DNA of 64,000 nt from an uncultured Dehalococcoidia bacterium (GCA_958296245.1 OY282458.1:1634777-1698776), one strand, 5' to 3'. Counted from the stretch's first letter, positions 1 to 8,190 are shown. The notes: generated by a model from the letters alone, not told the origin. Numbers and translations are program-made.

Positions 1-2
1 GG

Positions 3-284
3 GTTTCCGGCATACCGACCGACTGGCAGCGCTCCGGGTACAACGTGCGGTCCAAGTCGCTGCCGCTGCTGCGGCAACTCCTCGACGCACTCGACGCGCC
101 CTTCCTACTCATCTCGTTCAACAACGAGGGCTTCATACCGACGGACAAGATGTATGCGGCGCTGAACGACTTGGGCTCCGTAGACGTCTTGGAGACGCGG
201 TACAACGCGTTCCGCGGCAGCCGTAACTTCGATAACCGGCCAATCCACGTAACGGAGCATCTCTTCCTGGTCGAGCGGAGGTGA
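3..284 (+). CDS. D12-class adenine-specific DNA methyltransferase, C-terminal part (5' end outside window)
   Basis: The frame is open from the left window edge and ends in TGA at 282-284, so only the last 93 residues are seen. The visible part matches the C-terminal end of the D12 (Dam-like) N6-adenine methyltransferase family: a helix with repeated Leu, then LLISFNNEGFI, the usual strand and turn near the family's end, then YNAFRGSRNF and a final HVTEHLFLVER segment. Such enzymes methylate adenine in a specific site, either as part of a restriction-modification system or alone. The catalytic DPPY motif would lie outside the window. I infer the function from the C-terminal pattern only. A small ORF follows six bases downstream; no restriction enzyme is visible. 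Confidence 0.72.
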   Translation, partial: VSGIPTDWQRSGYNVRSKSLPLLRQLLDALDAPFLLISFNNEGFIPTDKMYAALNDLGSVDVLETRYNAFRGSRNFDNRPIHVTEHLFLVERR

Positions 285-289
285 GACGG

Positions 290-400
290 ATGGCCCGAAA
301 GGACCAGCTAAGAGAACAGCGCGCGGGCACGGTAATAAACGTCGCCTCCAAGAAACAGGAGTCCGACGTCGAGGGCACGGCAAACGTCGGAGACCTCTGA
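290..400 (+). CDS. possible 36-residue ORF behind the methylase
   Basis: An ATG six bases after the methylase stop opens a 36-codon frame ending in TGA at 398-400. A GGAGG lies just upstream, overlapping the end of the methylase gene. The product is charged (MARKDQLREQ at the N-terminus) and has no motif I recognise. It may be a real small protein coupled to the methylase, or the start of a gene that has since been lost. After it, about 90 bases up to the nadC stop hold nothing I can identify. Confidence 0.3.
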   Translation: MARKDQLREQRAGTVINVASKKQESDVEGTANVGDL

Positions 401-494
401 GATGGCCGCTGGACGGGATGGAGACACACGACCGCCGCGCCCGTTCCCCCAGAGTGACTCAACCAGTGCCCTCTGAGTAGTTCCTCCTCGCACC

Positions 495-1355
495 CTACCC
501 GACCAGTTCCAAGCTCATGTCGAGGGCGCGCGGCGAGTGGGTCAGCGCTCCCACCGATATGAAGTCAACGCCGGTTGCGGCCACGCTGCGAACGTTGTCC
601 AAGGTGATGCCGCCGGATGCCTCGGTGACGGCCCGCCCCTGGGCCATCACGACCGCCGACCTCATCTCATCGAGGCTCATGTTATCGAGGAGCAGGATGT
701 CCGCCCTCGCGTCGAGCGCCTCCCCGACCTGCTGCAGGCTCTCCACCTCCACCTCCACCTTGACGGTGTGCGGGCAGGACTCCCGCGCCGACTCGACGGC
801 CTGGGCGATCCCGTATCCCATACGGCGCAACGCCTCGAGATGGTTGTCCTTGATCAGGATGCCGTCCCCAAGGTTGTGGCGGTGGTTCCGCCCTCCGCCC
901 ACACTCACCGCGTACTTCTCCAAGGCGCGCATCCCCGGCGTGGTCTTCCTCGTGTCCAGGACCCGCGCCGGATGGCCCGCCGCGGCGGCTGCGTACAGGC
1001 TGGCCCCGGTGGCGATTCCGCTCAAGCGCTGGAGCATATTCAGCGCCGTCCGCTCCGCCTTCAGGATGGAGGCGATTGGGCCCTCCACCTCGGCGACGAA
1101 ATCCTTGGGCTCGACCCGATCGCCGTCGCCCACGAGGGGGCGCGTCCTGACAGCGGGATCGAGGCGGCTGAAGACCAGGAGCGCAACGGACAGGCCGGCC
1201 GCCACGCCCGCCGCTTTCGACATGATGACCGCCTTGCCGCAGAGCGAGGGGGGTATGAGACCGTCGGTCGTCGGGTCTCCTGCCGACAGGTCCTCGGACA
1301 GGGCGCGGTCGACCAACTCCTCCAAGTAGGCGGGAGGCGGGAGAACGGGACTCAC
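495..1355 (-). CDS. nadC: nicotinate-nucleotide pyrophosphorylase (carboxylating)
   Basis: Quinolinate phosphoribosyltransferase joins quinolinate and PRPP to give nicotinate mononucleotide, CO2 and PPi, the last committed step of de novo NAD synthesis in the cytoplasm. Visible family signatures are ERTALN (about residues 101-106), RLSGIATG, DTRKTTPGMR (about 134-143), GGGRNHR and IKDNH, all lining the substrate site. I chose the GTG at 1355, one base after the nadA stop, because it gives the usual family length of 286 residues. An upstream ATG at 1397 would add 14 residues and overlap nadA by about 40 bases. It is the last gene of a minus-strand miaB-nadA-nadC run. No L-aspartate oxidase gene is in the window. 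Confidence 0.95.
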   Translation of the reverse strand: MSPVLPPPAYLEELVDRALSEDLSAGDPTTDGLIPPSLCGKAVIMSKAAGVAAGLSVALLVFSRLDPAVRTRPLVGDGDRVEPKDFVAEVEGPIASILKAERTALNMLQRLSGIATGASLYAAAAAGHPARVLDTRKTTPGMRALEKYAVSVGGGRNHRHNLGDGILIKDNHLEALRRMGYGIAQAVESARESCPHTVKVEVEVESLQQVGEALDARADILLLDNMSLDEMRSAVVMAQGRAVTEASGGITLDNVRSVAATGVDFISVGALTHSPRALDMSLELVG

Positions 1356-1356
1356 T

Positions 1357-2559
1357 CTAGGAGACGGCGAGCATTCGATCCAAGGCCACTCGAGCATCTG
1401 CTCTGGTCTGCTCGTCCACCTCGATGCGGTTCACCACGACGCCCTCGTTCAGGCCGTCGAGCACCCACGACAGGTAGGCGGGGTGGATGCGGTACATCGT
1501 CGAGCATGGGCAGACGACCGAGTCCAAGCAGAATACCGTCTTGTCGGGGTTCTCCTGCGCGAGCCGTTGCACCAAGCTGATCTCGGTGCCCACGGCCCAC
1601 ACGCTGCCCGGCGGCGCCTCGCTGACGGCCTTGATGATGTACTCGGTGGAGCCGTCCATGTCGGCGGCGGCGACCACCTCCATGAAGCATTCGGGGTGGA
1701 CGACGACGTTCACGTCGGGGTACCGCCTCCGGGCCTCCTCTATCTGGGAGACCTTGAACCTGGTGTGGACAGAGCAGTGGCCCTGCCAGAGTATGATCTT
1801 CGCCCGGCTCAGATCCTCTTTGGTGTGGCCTCCCAGGGGCTTGAATGGGTTCCACACGAGCATTTCGTCCAAGCCCACGCCGAGCTTCAGACCGGTGTTC
1901 CTGCCCAGGTGCTGGTCCGGCAGGAACAGGACCTGCTCCCCATGCTCGAAGGCCCACTTGAAGGTCGCCGTCGCGTTGGTGGAGGTGCATACGATGCCGT
2001 TGTTGCGGCCGCACAGCGCCTTTATGCCCGCCGTAGAGTTCATGTAGGTGATGGGGATGACCGTGTCCCCGAAAAGGTCGTGTAGGTCGTCCCAGCAGTC
2101 CATGACGTCGTCGACGTGGGCCATGTCGGCCATGGAGCAGCCTGCGGTCAGGTTCGGCAGCATCACCTGTTGGGACGGAGAGCTGAGCACGTCCGCCGTC
2201 TCCGCCATGAAATGCACGCCGCAGAACACTATGTACTCGGCGTCCCTCTGAGAAGCCGCGTATTGCGAGAGCTTGAAGGAGTCTCCTCGCAGGTCGGCGA
2301 ACCTGATGACCTCGTTACGCTGGTAGTGGTGCCCCAAGATAACCAGTCGAGGCCCCAGGCGGGCCCTCGCCTCGGCTATTCGGGCGTCTAGCTCCTCCGG
2401 CGTCCTCTTCAGGTACTCGGTAGGAAGCTTCTGCCACCGGACGCCGGCGTCGAACTCTTCCGCAAGCGTCTTGGACTTGAGCTCGTCCTCCGTTTGACAG
2501 AACGCCGACTGCTCGATCTCCGTGATTGGAATAGTTGGCTTTCGCAGCGTGGTTACCAA
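1357..2559 (-). CDS. nadA: quinolinate synthase
   Basis: NadA condenses iminoaspartate with dihydroxyacetone phosphate to quinolinate and needs a [4Fe-4S] cluster. Family motifs are LGHHYQRNEVI (about 75-85), FCGVHFMAETA, LPDQHLGRNTG and the HCSVH block. Likely cluster ligands are Cys113, Cys191 (CTSTNA) and one of Cys350/Cys352 in the CPC near the C-terminus. At 400 residues it is one of the longer NadA forms with an N-terminal extension. It starts 16 bases after the miaB stop and abuts nadC, so the three genes are probably one transcript. The NadB partner that makes iminoaspartate is not seen here. Confidence 0.95.
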   Translation of the reverse strand: MVTTLRKPTIPITEIEQSAFCQTEDELKSKTLAEEFDAGVRWQKLPTEYLKRTPEELDARIAEARARLGPRLVILGHHYQRNEVIRFADLRGDSFKLSQYAASQRDAEYIVFCGVHFMAETADVLSSPSQQVMLPNLTAGCSMADMAHVDDVMDCWDDLHDLFGDTVIPITYMNSTAGIKALCGRNNGIVCTSTNATATFKWAFEHGEQVLFLPDQHLGRNTGLKLGVGLDEMLVWNPFKPLGGHTKEDLSRAKIILWQGHCSVHTRFKVSQIEEARRRYPDVNVVVHPECFMEVVAAADMDGSTEYIIKAVSEAPPGSVWAVGTEISLVQRLAQENPDKTVFCLDSVVCPCSTMYRIHPAYLSWVLDGLNEGVVVNRIEVDEQTRADARVALDRMLAVS

Positions 2560-2575
2560 TTCGCCTCTCTCATGC

Positions 2576-3877
2576 CTACGCCGCCGCCCCTATTCGGGCC
2601 TGCAGCGACCATGGGCCGGTTGCTTCGACCGTCGCGGCCACGACCTCTCCAATGCGGTCCTCAGCTCCGACCACGTAGACTATCTTGTCATTCCGGTTGC
2701 GGCCGTGAGCCTTTCCCCGCCTGATACCCTCCACCAGAACTTCGACGTGTTGTCCTTGCAGCGCGCCGTTGATCTCGGTCAGCACCTGCTCTTGCAGGCT
2801 ATCGACGGCTCTGAGTCTGGCTTTCTTCTCCTCTGCCGGCACGTCGTCCGCGAGCTTCCGAGCCGCGATCGTACCTTCCCTCTCAGAGTAGGCGGCGGAG
2901 TGTACCTTGTCGAACCTGACGTCGCGAAGCATATCGAGCGTCCGTCCAAACTGCCGGTCCGTCTCCCCGCAGAATCCGACTATCAGGTCGGTGCTGAGGG
3001 AGACGTTGGGGATTCTGTTGCGGATCTTGTCTATCAGCCCCCTGTAGTCGTCGGCGGTGTACCCGCGCCTCATTCGGCGCAGAACATCGTCGTCGCCCGC
3101 CTGGAACGGCAGGTTGACGTGCTCGCAGACCTTGTCGAGATCGGCGACCTGGTCGATGATGTGGTCGCTCATGTCGTTGGGGTGCGACGTCAGGAACCGC
3201 ACGCGCTCCAGCCCCTCGACGCCGTTGACGGCCGACAGGAGGTCACCAAGGTCGGTCGAGCCGTCAAGGTCGTGGCCGTAGGAGTCGACGTTCTGACCCA
3301 GGAGGGTCACTTCCTTGACTCCGCGCTCCACCAGCAACTCGGCCTCCCTGACGATGTCCGCGACGGGCCTGCTGACCTCCCGGCCGCGCCGGTACGGGAT
3401 GATGCAGAAGGTACAAAACTTGTCGCAGCCGTGGATGATTGGGATGTACGCCGTTACGGCGGGCCGCGCAGTCAGCGGGCCAATGCACCCTTCGACGTCG
3501 ATGTCCATGCGTCCATTGAGAAGGTGGAACAGCGGGTCGTACTGCTGAGGCCGCATGAATACGTCGACTTGGGGAAACCGAGCGGACAGCGAGCCCGTCT
3601 GCGGCCCCACCATGCAACCCATCAGCGCGATGACCTTGTCCGGGGTACGCCTCTTGAGAGGCTTCAACGCCCCCAACATGCCGGCAACCTTATCTTCGGC
3701 GCTCTGCCTCACCACGCAACTGTTGAGCACGACGACGTCGGCATCCGTCGCGGAATCGGCCCCGACAAGCCCCAATTGACTCAGCCCGCTCTCCAGCCGC
3801 TCGGAGTCGGCCTTATTCATCTGGCATCCGATCGTCCAGATGTAGAAGCTATTCGGCGGTATGGGCGAAGGCGCCAT
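2576..3877 (-). CDS. miaB: tRNA-2-methylthio-N6-dimethylallyladenosine synthase
   Basis: This radical-SAM methylthiotransferase adds a methylthio group to N6-isopentenyladenosine at position 37 of tRNAs. Three parts are visible. An N-terminal UPF0004 domain holds the auxiliary-cluster cysteines Cys18, Cys54 and Cys88. The radical SAM core holds CDKFCTFC (Cys151, 155, 158). A C-terminal TRAM-like segment begins near residue 365. The length of 433 is normal. MiaB is more likely than RimO or MtaB because of the SCVVRQSAEDKV and LLGQNVDSYG motifs, but paralogue choice rests on memory of those families. It is first in the nadA/nadC run and lies downstream of tRNA-Ser on the same strand. Confidence 0.92.
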   Translation of the reverse strand: MAPSPIPPNSFYIWTIGCQMNKADSERLESGLSQLGLVGADSATDADVVVLNSCVVRQSAEDKVAGMLGALKPLKRRTPDKVIALMGCMVGPQTGSLSARFPQVDVFMRPQQYDPLFHLLNGRMDIDVEGCIGPLTARPAVTAYIPIIHGCDKFCTFCIIPYRRGREVSRPVADIVREAELLVERGVKEVTLLGQNVDSYGHDLDGSTDLGDLLSAVNGVEGLERVRFLTSHPNDMSDHIIDQVADLDKVCEHVNLPFQAGDDDVLRRMRRGYTADDYRGLIDKIRNRIPNVSLSTDLIVGFCGETDRQFGRTLDMLRDVRFDKVHSAAYSEREGTIAARKLADDVPAEEKKARLRAVDSLQEQVLTEINGALQGQHVEVLVEGIRRGKAHGRNRNDKIVYVVGAEDRIGEVVAATVEATGPWSLQARIGAAA

Positions 3878-3906
3878 GGGGATACCTGTGGCCGGTTAAC
3901 TCACCA

Positions 3907-3924
3907 AGCCCGCCTTGGCGGGCT
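3907..3924 (-). terminator. short GC-rich hairpin after tRNA-Ser
   Basis: AGCCCGC and GCGGGCT form a perfect 7-bp stem around a 4-base loop, about 35 bases downstream of the tRNA 3' end. No U-run follows on the minus strand, so it may only slow polymerase or protect the tRNA precursor 3' end. Confidence 0.35.
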
Positions 3925-3959
3925 CCTGTGTCAAAGGCTAAACACACTCACACTCGAAG

Positions 3960-4051
3960 TGGCGGAGGGAATGGGATTCGAACCCATGAGAGGGATTTCT
4001 CCCCCTAACCGCTTAGCAGGCGGCCGCACTAGACCTCTATGCGATCCCTCC
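3960..4051 (-). tRNA. tRNA-Ser (anticodon GCU)
   Basis: The reverse strand folds as a class II tRNA of 92 bases. The acceptor arm GGAGGGA pairs with TCCCTCC, followed by G and an encoded CCA. The T-loop is GGGTTCGAATCCC and the anticodon loop is CTGCTAA, with anticodon GCU flanked by the GCCGC/GCGGT stem. A long variable arm (GGGGGAGAAATCCCTC region) is as expected for serine. A promoter-like sequence lies just upstream. Confidence 0.97.
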
Positions 4052-4061
4052 AAAGGCTTCC

Positions 4062-4090
4062 AATATAGCAAAGATGCGACTCTCAGGCAA
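4062..4090 (-). promoter_or_regulatory. probable promoter of tRNA-Ser
   Basis: On the minus strand TTGCCT, 17 bases and TATATT (with an extended TGC before the -10) end about 10 bases before the tRNA 5' end. The same TGCTATATT -10 occurs in front of nuoA. The box resemblance is direct; use as a promoter is inferred. Confidence 0.6.
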
Positions 4091-4253
4091 TCGGTGATAT
4101 TGTGAATTCCGGCACTATTCAAGGATACGCCTCTGAAATCGGCGCCGCCCACCTTGGCATCGTTACGCTTTCACGTCTACATATAGACCTATGGCGACGA
4201 TGCCTACGGAACTTCCTACGTTTCCCCACGTATATACGTAATCCTCCCACTGT

Positions 4254-4298
4254 AACCGTTCAGACTTCGTGAGGTCCTTTCTACTGACGCAGCCCCGG
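4254..4298 (+). repeat. family B repeat, one end only
   Basis: Matches the left end of the full family B element at 13545-13722: AACCGTTCAGACTTCGTGAG, then GGTCCTTTC and ACTGACGCAGCCCCGG. The rest of the element is missing. The surrounding gap (4052-4348) holds this fragment, the tRNA promoter and otherwise nothing recognised. Confidence 0.75.
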
Positions 4299-4348
4299 TT
4301 GCGCTCACGGGGGCGGCGCTGGGCTCCCCTAACCCATGATAATTCCAC

Positions 4349-5044
4349 CTAGCCTGCTAATGACTCCCCGCCGGGCGGGAGCACCCGATGGAGCCAGGCC
4401 GTCAGGTCATCGAGCACTGCGGCGTTGATCTCGTGACCCATCTCGTATTCTCTATACTCAGGAGCATATCCCTCGCCTTTCAAGAACCGCAAAGACAGCC
4501 GGGCGGCCTCGACGGGAATCACCGCGTCCTCCTTGCCATGCGAGATGAAGATGGGGTGGTCTCTGTCTGCCGGAAGCCGTTGCCTCAGCTTGTCCGCATC
4601 CATCACCGCGCCGCTGAGGCAGACGAGGCCGCGGAAGGTCTCGCGCTTGGCCAGCCCGACGTGATAGGTCATCATGGCGCCCTGCGAGAAGCCGCCCAGC
4701 ACGGCGTTGCCCGGCCCCACGCCGTAGAAAGCCATCACCTCGTCGAAGAACGCCTCGAGCCGCTCCTCGGAGGCGCGAACGCCGCTGTCTTCGCCCCCTT
4801 CCAAGGGGTGTTTCCAAGCATAGCCCACCATGCCGTAGCCCAGCGGAATCTCGATAGGGGCGTTGGGCATTGCGTAGACGTACCCGGAGGCGTCTACAAC
4901 GCCGCTCAGGCCGGCCAGATCGCCCATGTGTGAGCCGTATCCGTGCAGCAGTATGGCCATGGGATACGAGCGTGCGGAGTCGTACCCGTCGGGCTCCACC
5001 GTAACGTATGGCAGGGTCTCTCCCTGAAAACGGCGCATCTGCAT
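4349..5044 (-). CDS. alpha/beta-hydrolase, phospholipase/carboxylesterase family
   Basis: A cytoplasmic serine hydrolase of the PF02230 type (carboxylesterase / acyl-protein thioesterase-like). The catalytic triad can be read directly: Ser120 in GGFSQGA, Asp173 in GKEDAVIP and His204 in MGHE. The HGYG at about 34-37 forms the oxyanion region. There is no signal peptide. Length 231 fits the family. A GGAGG lies upstream of the ATG at 5044. The natural ester substrate cannot be told from sequence. It stands alone, divergent from the gene at 5223. Confidence 0.88.
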   Translation of the reverse strand: MQMRRFQGETLPYVTVEPDGYDSARSYPMAILLHGYGSHMGDLAGLSGVVDASGYVYAMPNAPIEIPLGYGMVGYAWKHPLEGGEDSGVRASEERLEAFFDEVMAFYGVGPGNAVLGGFSQGAMMTYHVGLAKRETFRGLVCLSGAVMDADKLRQRLPADRDHPIFISHGKEDAVIPVEAARLSLRFLKGEGYAPEYREYEMGHEINAAVLDDLTAWLHRVLPPGGESLAG

Positions 5045-5114
5045 ACCATGTCCTCCAGACCCTCGCAGGCTCGTTCTTGCTGGTTACAGATTAACGCAAC
5101 AGGGCAAGTTGAGA

Positions 5115-5150
5115 AACTGTTCAGACTCTGTGAGGGTCTGAAGGGGAAGT
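5115..5150 (-). repeat. family B repeat, solo right end
   Basis: AACTGTTCAGACTCTGTGAG followed by GGTCTGAAGGGGAAGTC is the reverse complement of the right end of the 13545-13722 element. Only this end is present, in the gap between two divergent genes. Confidence 0.7.
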
Positions 5151-5222
5151 CTACCAAGTTGAACCAGACTGGCGGCTGCCTTAGAATCTCCTCTGAAGTT
5201 AGCGACAGGAGGGACTCCCCGG

Positions 5223-5975
5223 ATGAGCAGATTGATCGATGCCATTGAGAAGGCGGGCCTGCAATCCACTCCGCCTCTGGGGTTCGGAGCCGCGGCAGGG
5301 AGGGAGCAAGCTACACCTGACCTTACGCTTATCGAGTCGATGCGGATCGAGCACATCGACAGCCAGACCGCTGCAAGCTCGCCCGCCGACGCGATCGTGG
5401 TAGAGGGTCCAGTTCCTCCGGACGCCGTCTCCCAAGGTCTCGAAGGCAGGATTTGGGGCGTCCGGTCCCCGAGCTTCACGCTCGATCACTCCATTGACCT
5501 CATCAACAGTGGTTGCGATTTCGTCGTGTTCGAGTCGCTGGAAACCCACGCCGCATTGCTGAACGACGAGGGCCTGGGGGTCATAGCGTCGGTGAGCACC
5601 GACATGAAAGAGGAAACCGCTCGCACCCTCGCCGAGTTGCCTGTGCACGGCGTCCTCTTAACGCCCCCGCTGCGGGGGGTTCCTCTGACGATAGAGGACC
5701 TCATGGAGGTACAGGCTGTGCGAGGGCTGACGGACAAACCTCTGCTGGTGGAGGCCACGGAGGGTTTGGACTCCGCCGCGCTCGAATCGCTGCGGCTGGC
5801 AGGCGTCGACGCGCTCATCGTCGGCCATGAGTCGGGCAAGGCCGCCTGCGTCAGGGAGGCGATCCTAGCGCTTCCGCGCCGCCGGGAGCGCCCGAAGCAT
5901 CGCAGCGCCTTGGTCCCCCACCCGCCGGCCCCTACCCCGTCACCGGCCTTCGACGAGGACGAGGAAGACTTCTAG
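5223..5975 (+). CDS. protein of unknown function with barrel-like beta/alpha repeats
   Basis: I do not recognise the family. The 250-residue protein has alternating hydrophobic strands and helices (ADAIVVEG, GCDFVVFES, LGVIASVS, VHGVLLTPP, KPLLVEAT, VDALIVGHES) that read like the strands of a TIM-type barrel, so an aldolase-like or phosphate-binding fold is possible. It ends in a basic, proline-rich stretch and a very acidic DEDEEDF tail. A strong AGGAGG precedes the ATG. It is followed 45 bases later by tsaE on the same strand, so it may share a transcript with the tRNA t6A genes. The product name should stay hypothetical. Confidence 0.8.
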   Translation: MSRLIDAIEKAGLQSTPPLGFGAAAGREQATPDLTLIESMRIEHIDSQTAASSPADAIVVEGPVPPDAVSQGLEGRIWGVRSPSFTLDHSIDLINSGCDFVVFESLETHAALLNDEGLGVIASVSTDMKEETARTLAELPVHGVLLTPPLRGVPLTIEDLMEVQAVRGLTDKPLLVEATEGLDSAALESLRLAGVDALIVGHESGKAACVREAILALPRRRERPKHRSALVPHPPAPTPSPAFDEDEEDF

Positions 5976-6020
5976 CAGCCCAACATTTAGCCCAGAACCA
6001 CATCCCAATGACCGAAGCCC

Positions 6021-6512
6021 GTGAGTGAGGAAGACGCCAGAGAGTGCGTGGAGCTGACCAGCACCGGCCCTGAGGAGACCAGGCGCATAGGCCGGGCGCT
6101 GGGGGAGACGGCCCGGCCCGGGGACGTCTTCCTGCTGAGCGGCGAGTTGGGCGCGGGCAAGACCTGCCTCACGCAAGGCATCCTGAGGGGGCTCGGCTCG
6201 GACGAAACGGCTAGGAGCCCCACGTTCGTGCTGGTGTCACAGTACAGCGCCCGGCTGACGCTGTACCACGTGGACCTCTACCGCCTGGAGGGCGGCGGCG
6301 ACGTGCTGGACTTGGGCTTGGACGAGTACCTGGAGGGAGACGGCGTCACCGTGGTCGAATGGGCGGACAGGGCCATAGGGCTGCTGGGAGAGGAGTACGT
6401 GAACATCTCCCTCGAGCACGTGGACGACGAGACGCGGCGTGTGAAGGTGTCCGCGTCCGGCTCCGCCTTTGCGGAAGCGCTAGCCGCCTTGAGAACTCGC
6501 CGAGAGCCATAG
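6021..6512 (+). CDS. tsaE: tRNA threonylcarbamoyladenosine biosynthesis ATPase TsaE
   Basis: TsaE is the ATPase of the TsaBDE complex that makes t6A at position 37 of ANN-decoding tRNAs. The Walker A motif GELGAGKT is at residues 41-48, followed by the family's SPTF motif, LYHVDLYRLE and VVEWADR. It starts at GTG 6021. TsaB follows after 13 bases, so complex partners are co-transcribed; tsaD is not in the window. Confidence 0.95.
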   Translation: MSEEDARECVELTSTGPEETRRIGRALGETARPGDVFLLSGELGAGKTCLTQGILRGLGSDETARSPTFVLVSQYSARLTLYHVDLYRLEGGGDVLDLGLDEYLEGDGVTVVEWADRAIGLLGEEYVNISLEHVDDETRRVKVSASGSAFAEALAALRTRREP

Positions 6513-6525
6513 GCAGGGCTTCATC

Positions 6526-7215
6526 GTGGAACTGTCCATAGATACCTCGACACGCTACGCGTCGGTCGCGCTGTCCGATAAGGGGCATGTGACCCACGGG
6601 CTTTCGTGGCGGTCGGAGCAGAACCACTCCGTCGAGTGCGTGCCGGCCATGCGCCGTCTCATGGACCAAGCCAAGGCAACGCCAACGGACGTAGACGCCG
6701 TCTTCGTGGCCAAGGGCCCAGGAGGCTTTAGCGCGCTCCGCGTGGGTGTCAGCGTGGCCAAAGCGATGTCGATGGCGCAGGGCATTCCCCTGGTAGCCGT
6801 GGGAACTCTCCACGTCGAGGCCTACCCATATCTCGAGCTGGGGCGTCCCGTGTGCGCCGTCATCGCGGCAGGCAGAAAGCTGTTCTACGTCGGCAGGTTC
6901 GAACAGGACGCCAGCCCGTACGAAGGCGGCGCTTATGGAGTCGCATCCCCGGAAGACGTGGTCGCATCGAGCCCGGAGGGCACGCTGTTTTGCGGCGAAG
7001 CGCTCCCCGCGCTTGCCGAGCGTGGGGGCGGACTGCCCTCGGGCGCTGCTGCCAAATGCACGCCTCCGACAAGATTGCCGTCGGCCCTGGCGGCCATCGC
7101 GTACAAGCGGCTGCGACAGTCGTCCCTCGACGACGCCGAATCGCTTCAACCCATATACATCCGCGGCTCGCAGTTGGACTCGGCGCGGCGCGGCGTCCGA
7201 ATGCTAAACTCGTAG
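6526..7215 (+). CDS. tsaB: tRNA threonylcarbamoyladenosine biosynthesis protein TsaB
   Basis: TsaB is the inactive ASKHA-fold partner that scaffolds TsaD and TsaE in t6A synthesis. The N-terminus ELSIDTSTRYASVAL and the central GPGGFSALRVGVS motif (about residues 65-77) are diagnostic. Start is GTG at 6526. The C-terminal half is less conserved, as is usual for TsaB. The TAG stop at 7213-7215 is also the first triplet of a family A repeat. Confidence 0.93.
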   Translation: MELSIDTSTRYASVALSDKGHVTHGLSWRSEQNHSVECVPAMRRLMDQAKATPTDVDAVFVAKGPGGFSALRVGVSVAKAMSMAQGIPLVAVGTLHVEAYPYLELGRPVCAVIAAGRKLFYVGRFEQDASPYEGGAYGVASPEDVVASSPEGTLFCGEALPALAERGGGLPSGAAAKCTPPTRLPSALAAIAYKRLRQSSLDDAESLQPIYIRGSQLDSARRGVRMLNS

Positions 7216-7322
7216 GGCCTCGCGGAATACGGGGAGCGTAGAGGGGCAGAGCCCCCTCTCCTCCCCTCCTGTCGAGGAAGGGAGGGAGATGGTCAGGATT
7301 GGATTCTTCCGCAGACCGATAG
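7213..7322 (+). repeat. family A repeat, diverged copy between tsaB and ndk
   Basis: Left end TAGGGCCTCGCGGAATACGG and right end CTTCCGCAGACCGATAG form diverged inverted termini. The purine/pyrimidine hairpin CCCCTCCTGTCGAGGAAGG typical of the family is present. The central TCTGAGGG/CCCTCAGA hairpin and the TATAAT-like box are missing in this copy. Confidence 0.6.
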
Positions 7323-7347
7323 CATCAACGAAGGGGGCAAGAACGAA

Positions 7348-7800
7348 TTGGACAGAAGCCTGGTACTACTGAAGCCCGACGCCGTGCAGCGCGGGTTGGT
7401 GGGGGAGCTGGTATCCCGATTGGAGCGCCGCGGCCTCAAGCTGACGGCCATGAAGATGCTACAGGCCGACGAGGCCCTGGGGCGCCGGCACTACGAAGCC
7501 CACGCCGGCAAGCCGTTCTTCGCCGGACTCATCGAGTTCATCACGTCGAGCCCGTTGGTGGCCCTGGTCGTCGAAGGTCCGGGGGCCGTCCGAGCCGTGC
7601 GCTCCATCATGGGGGAGACCAGCCCGGAAGACTCGCCTCCGGGCACGATACGAGGCGATTACGCGCTGACTATAGGCCAGAATCTCATCCACGGCTCTGA
7701 CTCCGAGGAGTCCGCGGAGAGGGAGATCGGGGTCTTCTTCACGCCTGACGAGGTGCTCGACTACGATCGGGGCCTGGACCGCTGGATCACTGAATCCTGA
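7348..7800 (+). CDS. ndk: nucleoside-diphosphate kinase
   Basis: Transfers the gamma phosphate from ATP to nucleoside diphosphates through a phospho-histidine. The active-site His115 sits in NLIHGSDS. LLKPDAVQRGLVGE at the N-terminus and IRGDYA are family hallmarks. At 150 residues it is full length. The start is TTG at 7348, supported by AAGGGGG upstream. The last 14 bases overlap the convergent rsfS gene. Confidence 0.96.
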   Translation: MDRSLVLLKPDAVQRGLVGELVSRLERRGLKLTAMKMLQADEALGRRHYEAHAGKPFFAGLIEFITSSPLVALVVEGPGAVRAVRSIMGETSPEDSPPGTIRGDYALTIGQNLIHGSDSEESAEREIGVFFTPDEVLDYDRGLDRWITES

Positions 7801-8149
7801 CGGTCTCCTTTCCGGCGGACCATGCACCCTCGACGTCGTAGAACTCCCGCTCCCGAGGATGCATGACGTGGACGATCACGTCGTTGAAGTCGAGCAGCAC
7901 CCACCCGGCCTCGGCGGGGCCCTCGCGGTGGCGGAGCTTGCCGCCCCTCTGCTTTACGGCGGCCTCGACGTATTCGGCCAAGCTCTCGATCTGCCGGGGC
8001 GACTCGGCAGACATGATGACGAAGTAGTCGGTAAAGTCGCTCACGCCCCTGAGGTCCAGCATGACGATGTCCGACGCCAGCCTATCCGAGGCGACGTCCA
8101 CAATCGTCTGAGCGCAAGCGGCGGCGTCTAGCGTGACCTCACCAGCCAT
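7787..8149 (-). CDS. rsfS: ribosomal silencing factor RsfS
   Basis: RsfS (Iojap/DUF143 family) binds ribosomal protein uL14 and blocks subunit joining when nutrients are short. Family features are DIVMLDLRGVSDFTDYFVI, GWVLLDFNDVIVHV and the C-terminal REFYDVE region. Length 120 is normal. The ATG is only six bases from a TATAAT on the same strand, with no ribosome-binding site between, suggesting a leaderless mRNA. The gene is convergent with ndk and overlaps its end. Confidence 0.94.
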   Translation of the reverse strand: MAGEVTLDAAACAQTIVDVASDRLASDIVMLDLRGVSDFTDYFVIMSAESPRQIESLAEYVEAAVKQRGGKLRHREGPAEAGWVLLDFNDVIVHVMHPREREFYDVEGAWSAGKETVRIQ

Positions 8150-8155
8150 ATCCGG

Positions 8156-8161
8156 ATTATA
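8156..8161 (-). promoter_or_regulatory. TATAAT -10 box placed for a leaderless rsfS mRNA
   Basis: A perfect TATAAT ends exactly six bases before the rsfS ATG, so transcription would begin at or next to the A of the start codon. No good -35 was seen. Confidence 0.45.
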
Positions 8162-8190
8162 ACCGCACGGATGCCGCTTTGCTTGAGGCT

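Noticed and set aside
2522-4105. 527-codon plus-strand frame opposite miaB
   Set aside because: Mirror of the highly GC-rich miaB gene; low-complexity Arg/Val/Gly product with no family features, and it runs through the tRNA.
4163-4348. 61-codon minus-strand ORF between the tRNA and the esterase
   Set aside because: Half of it is translation of a family B repeat end; the rest has no support.
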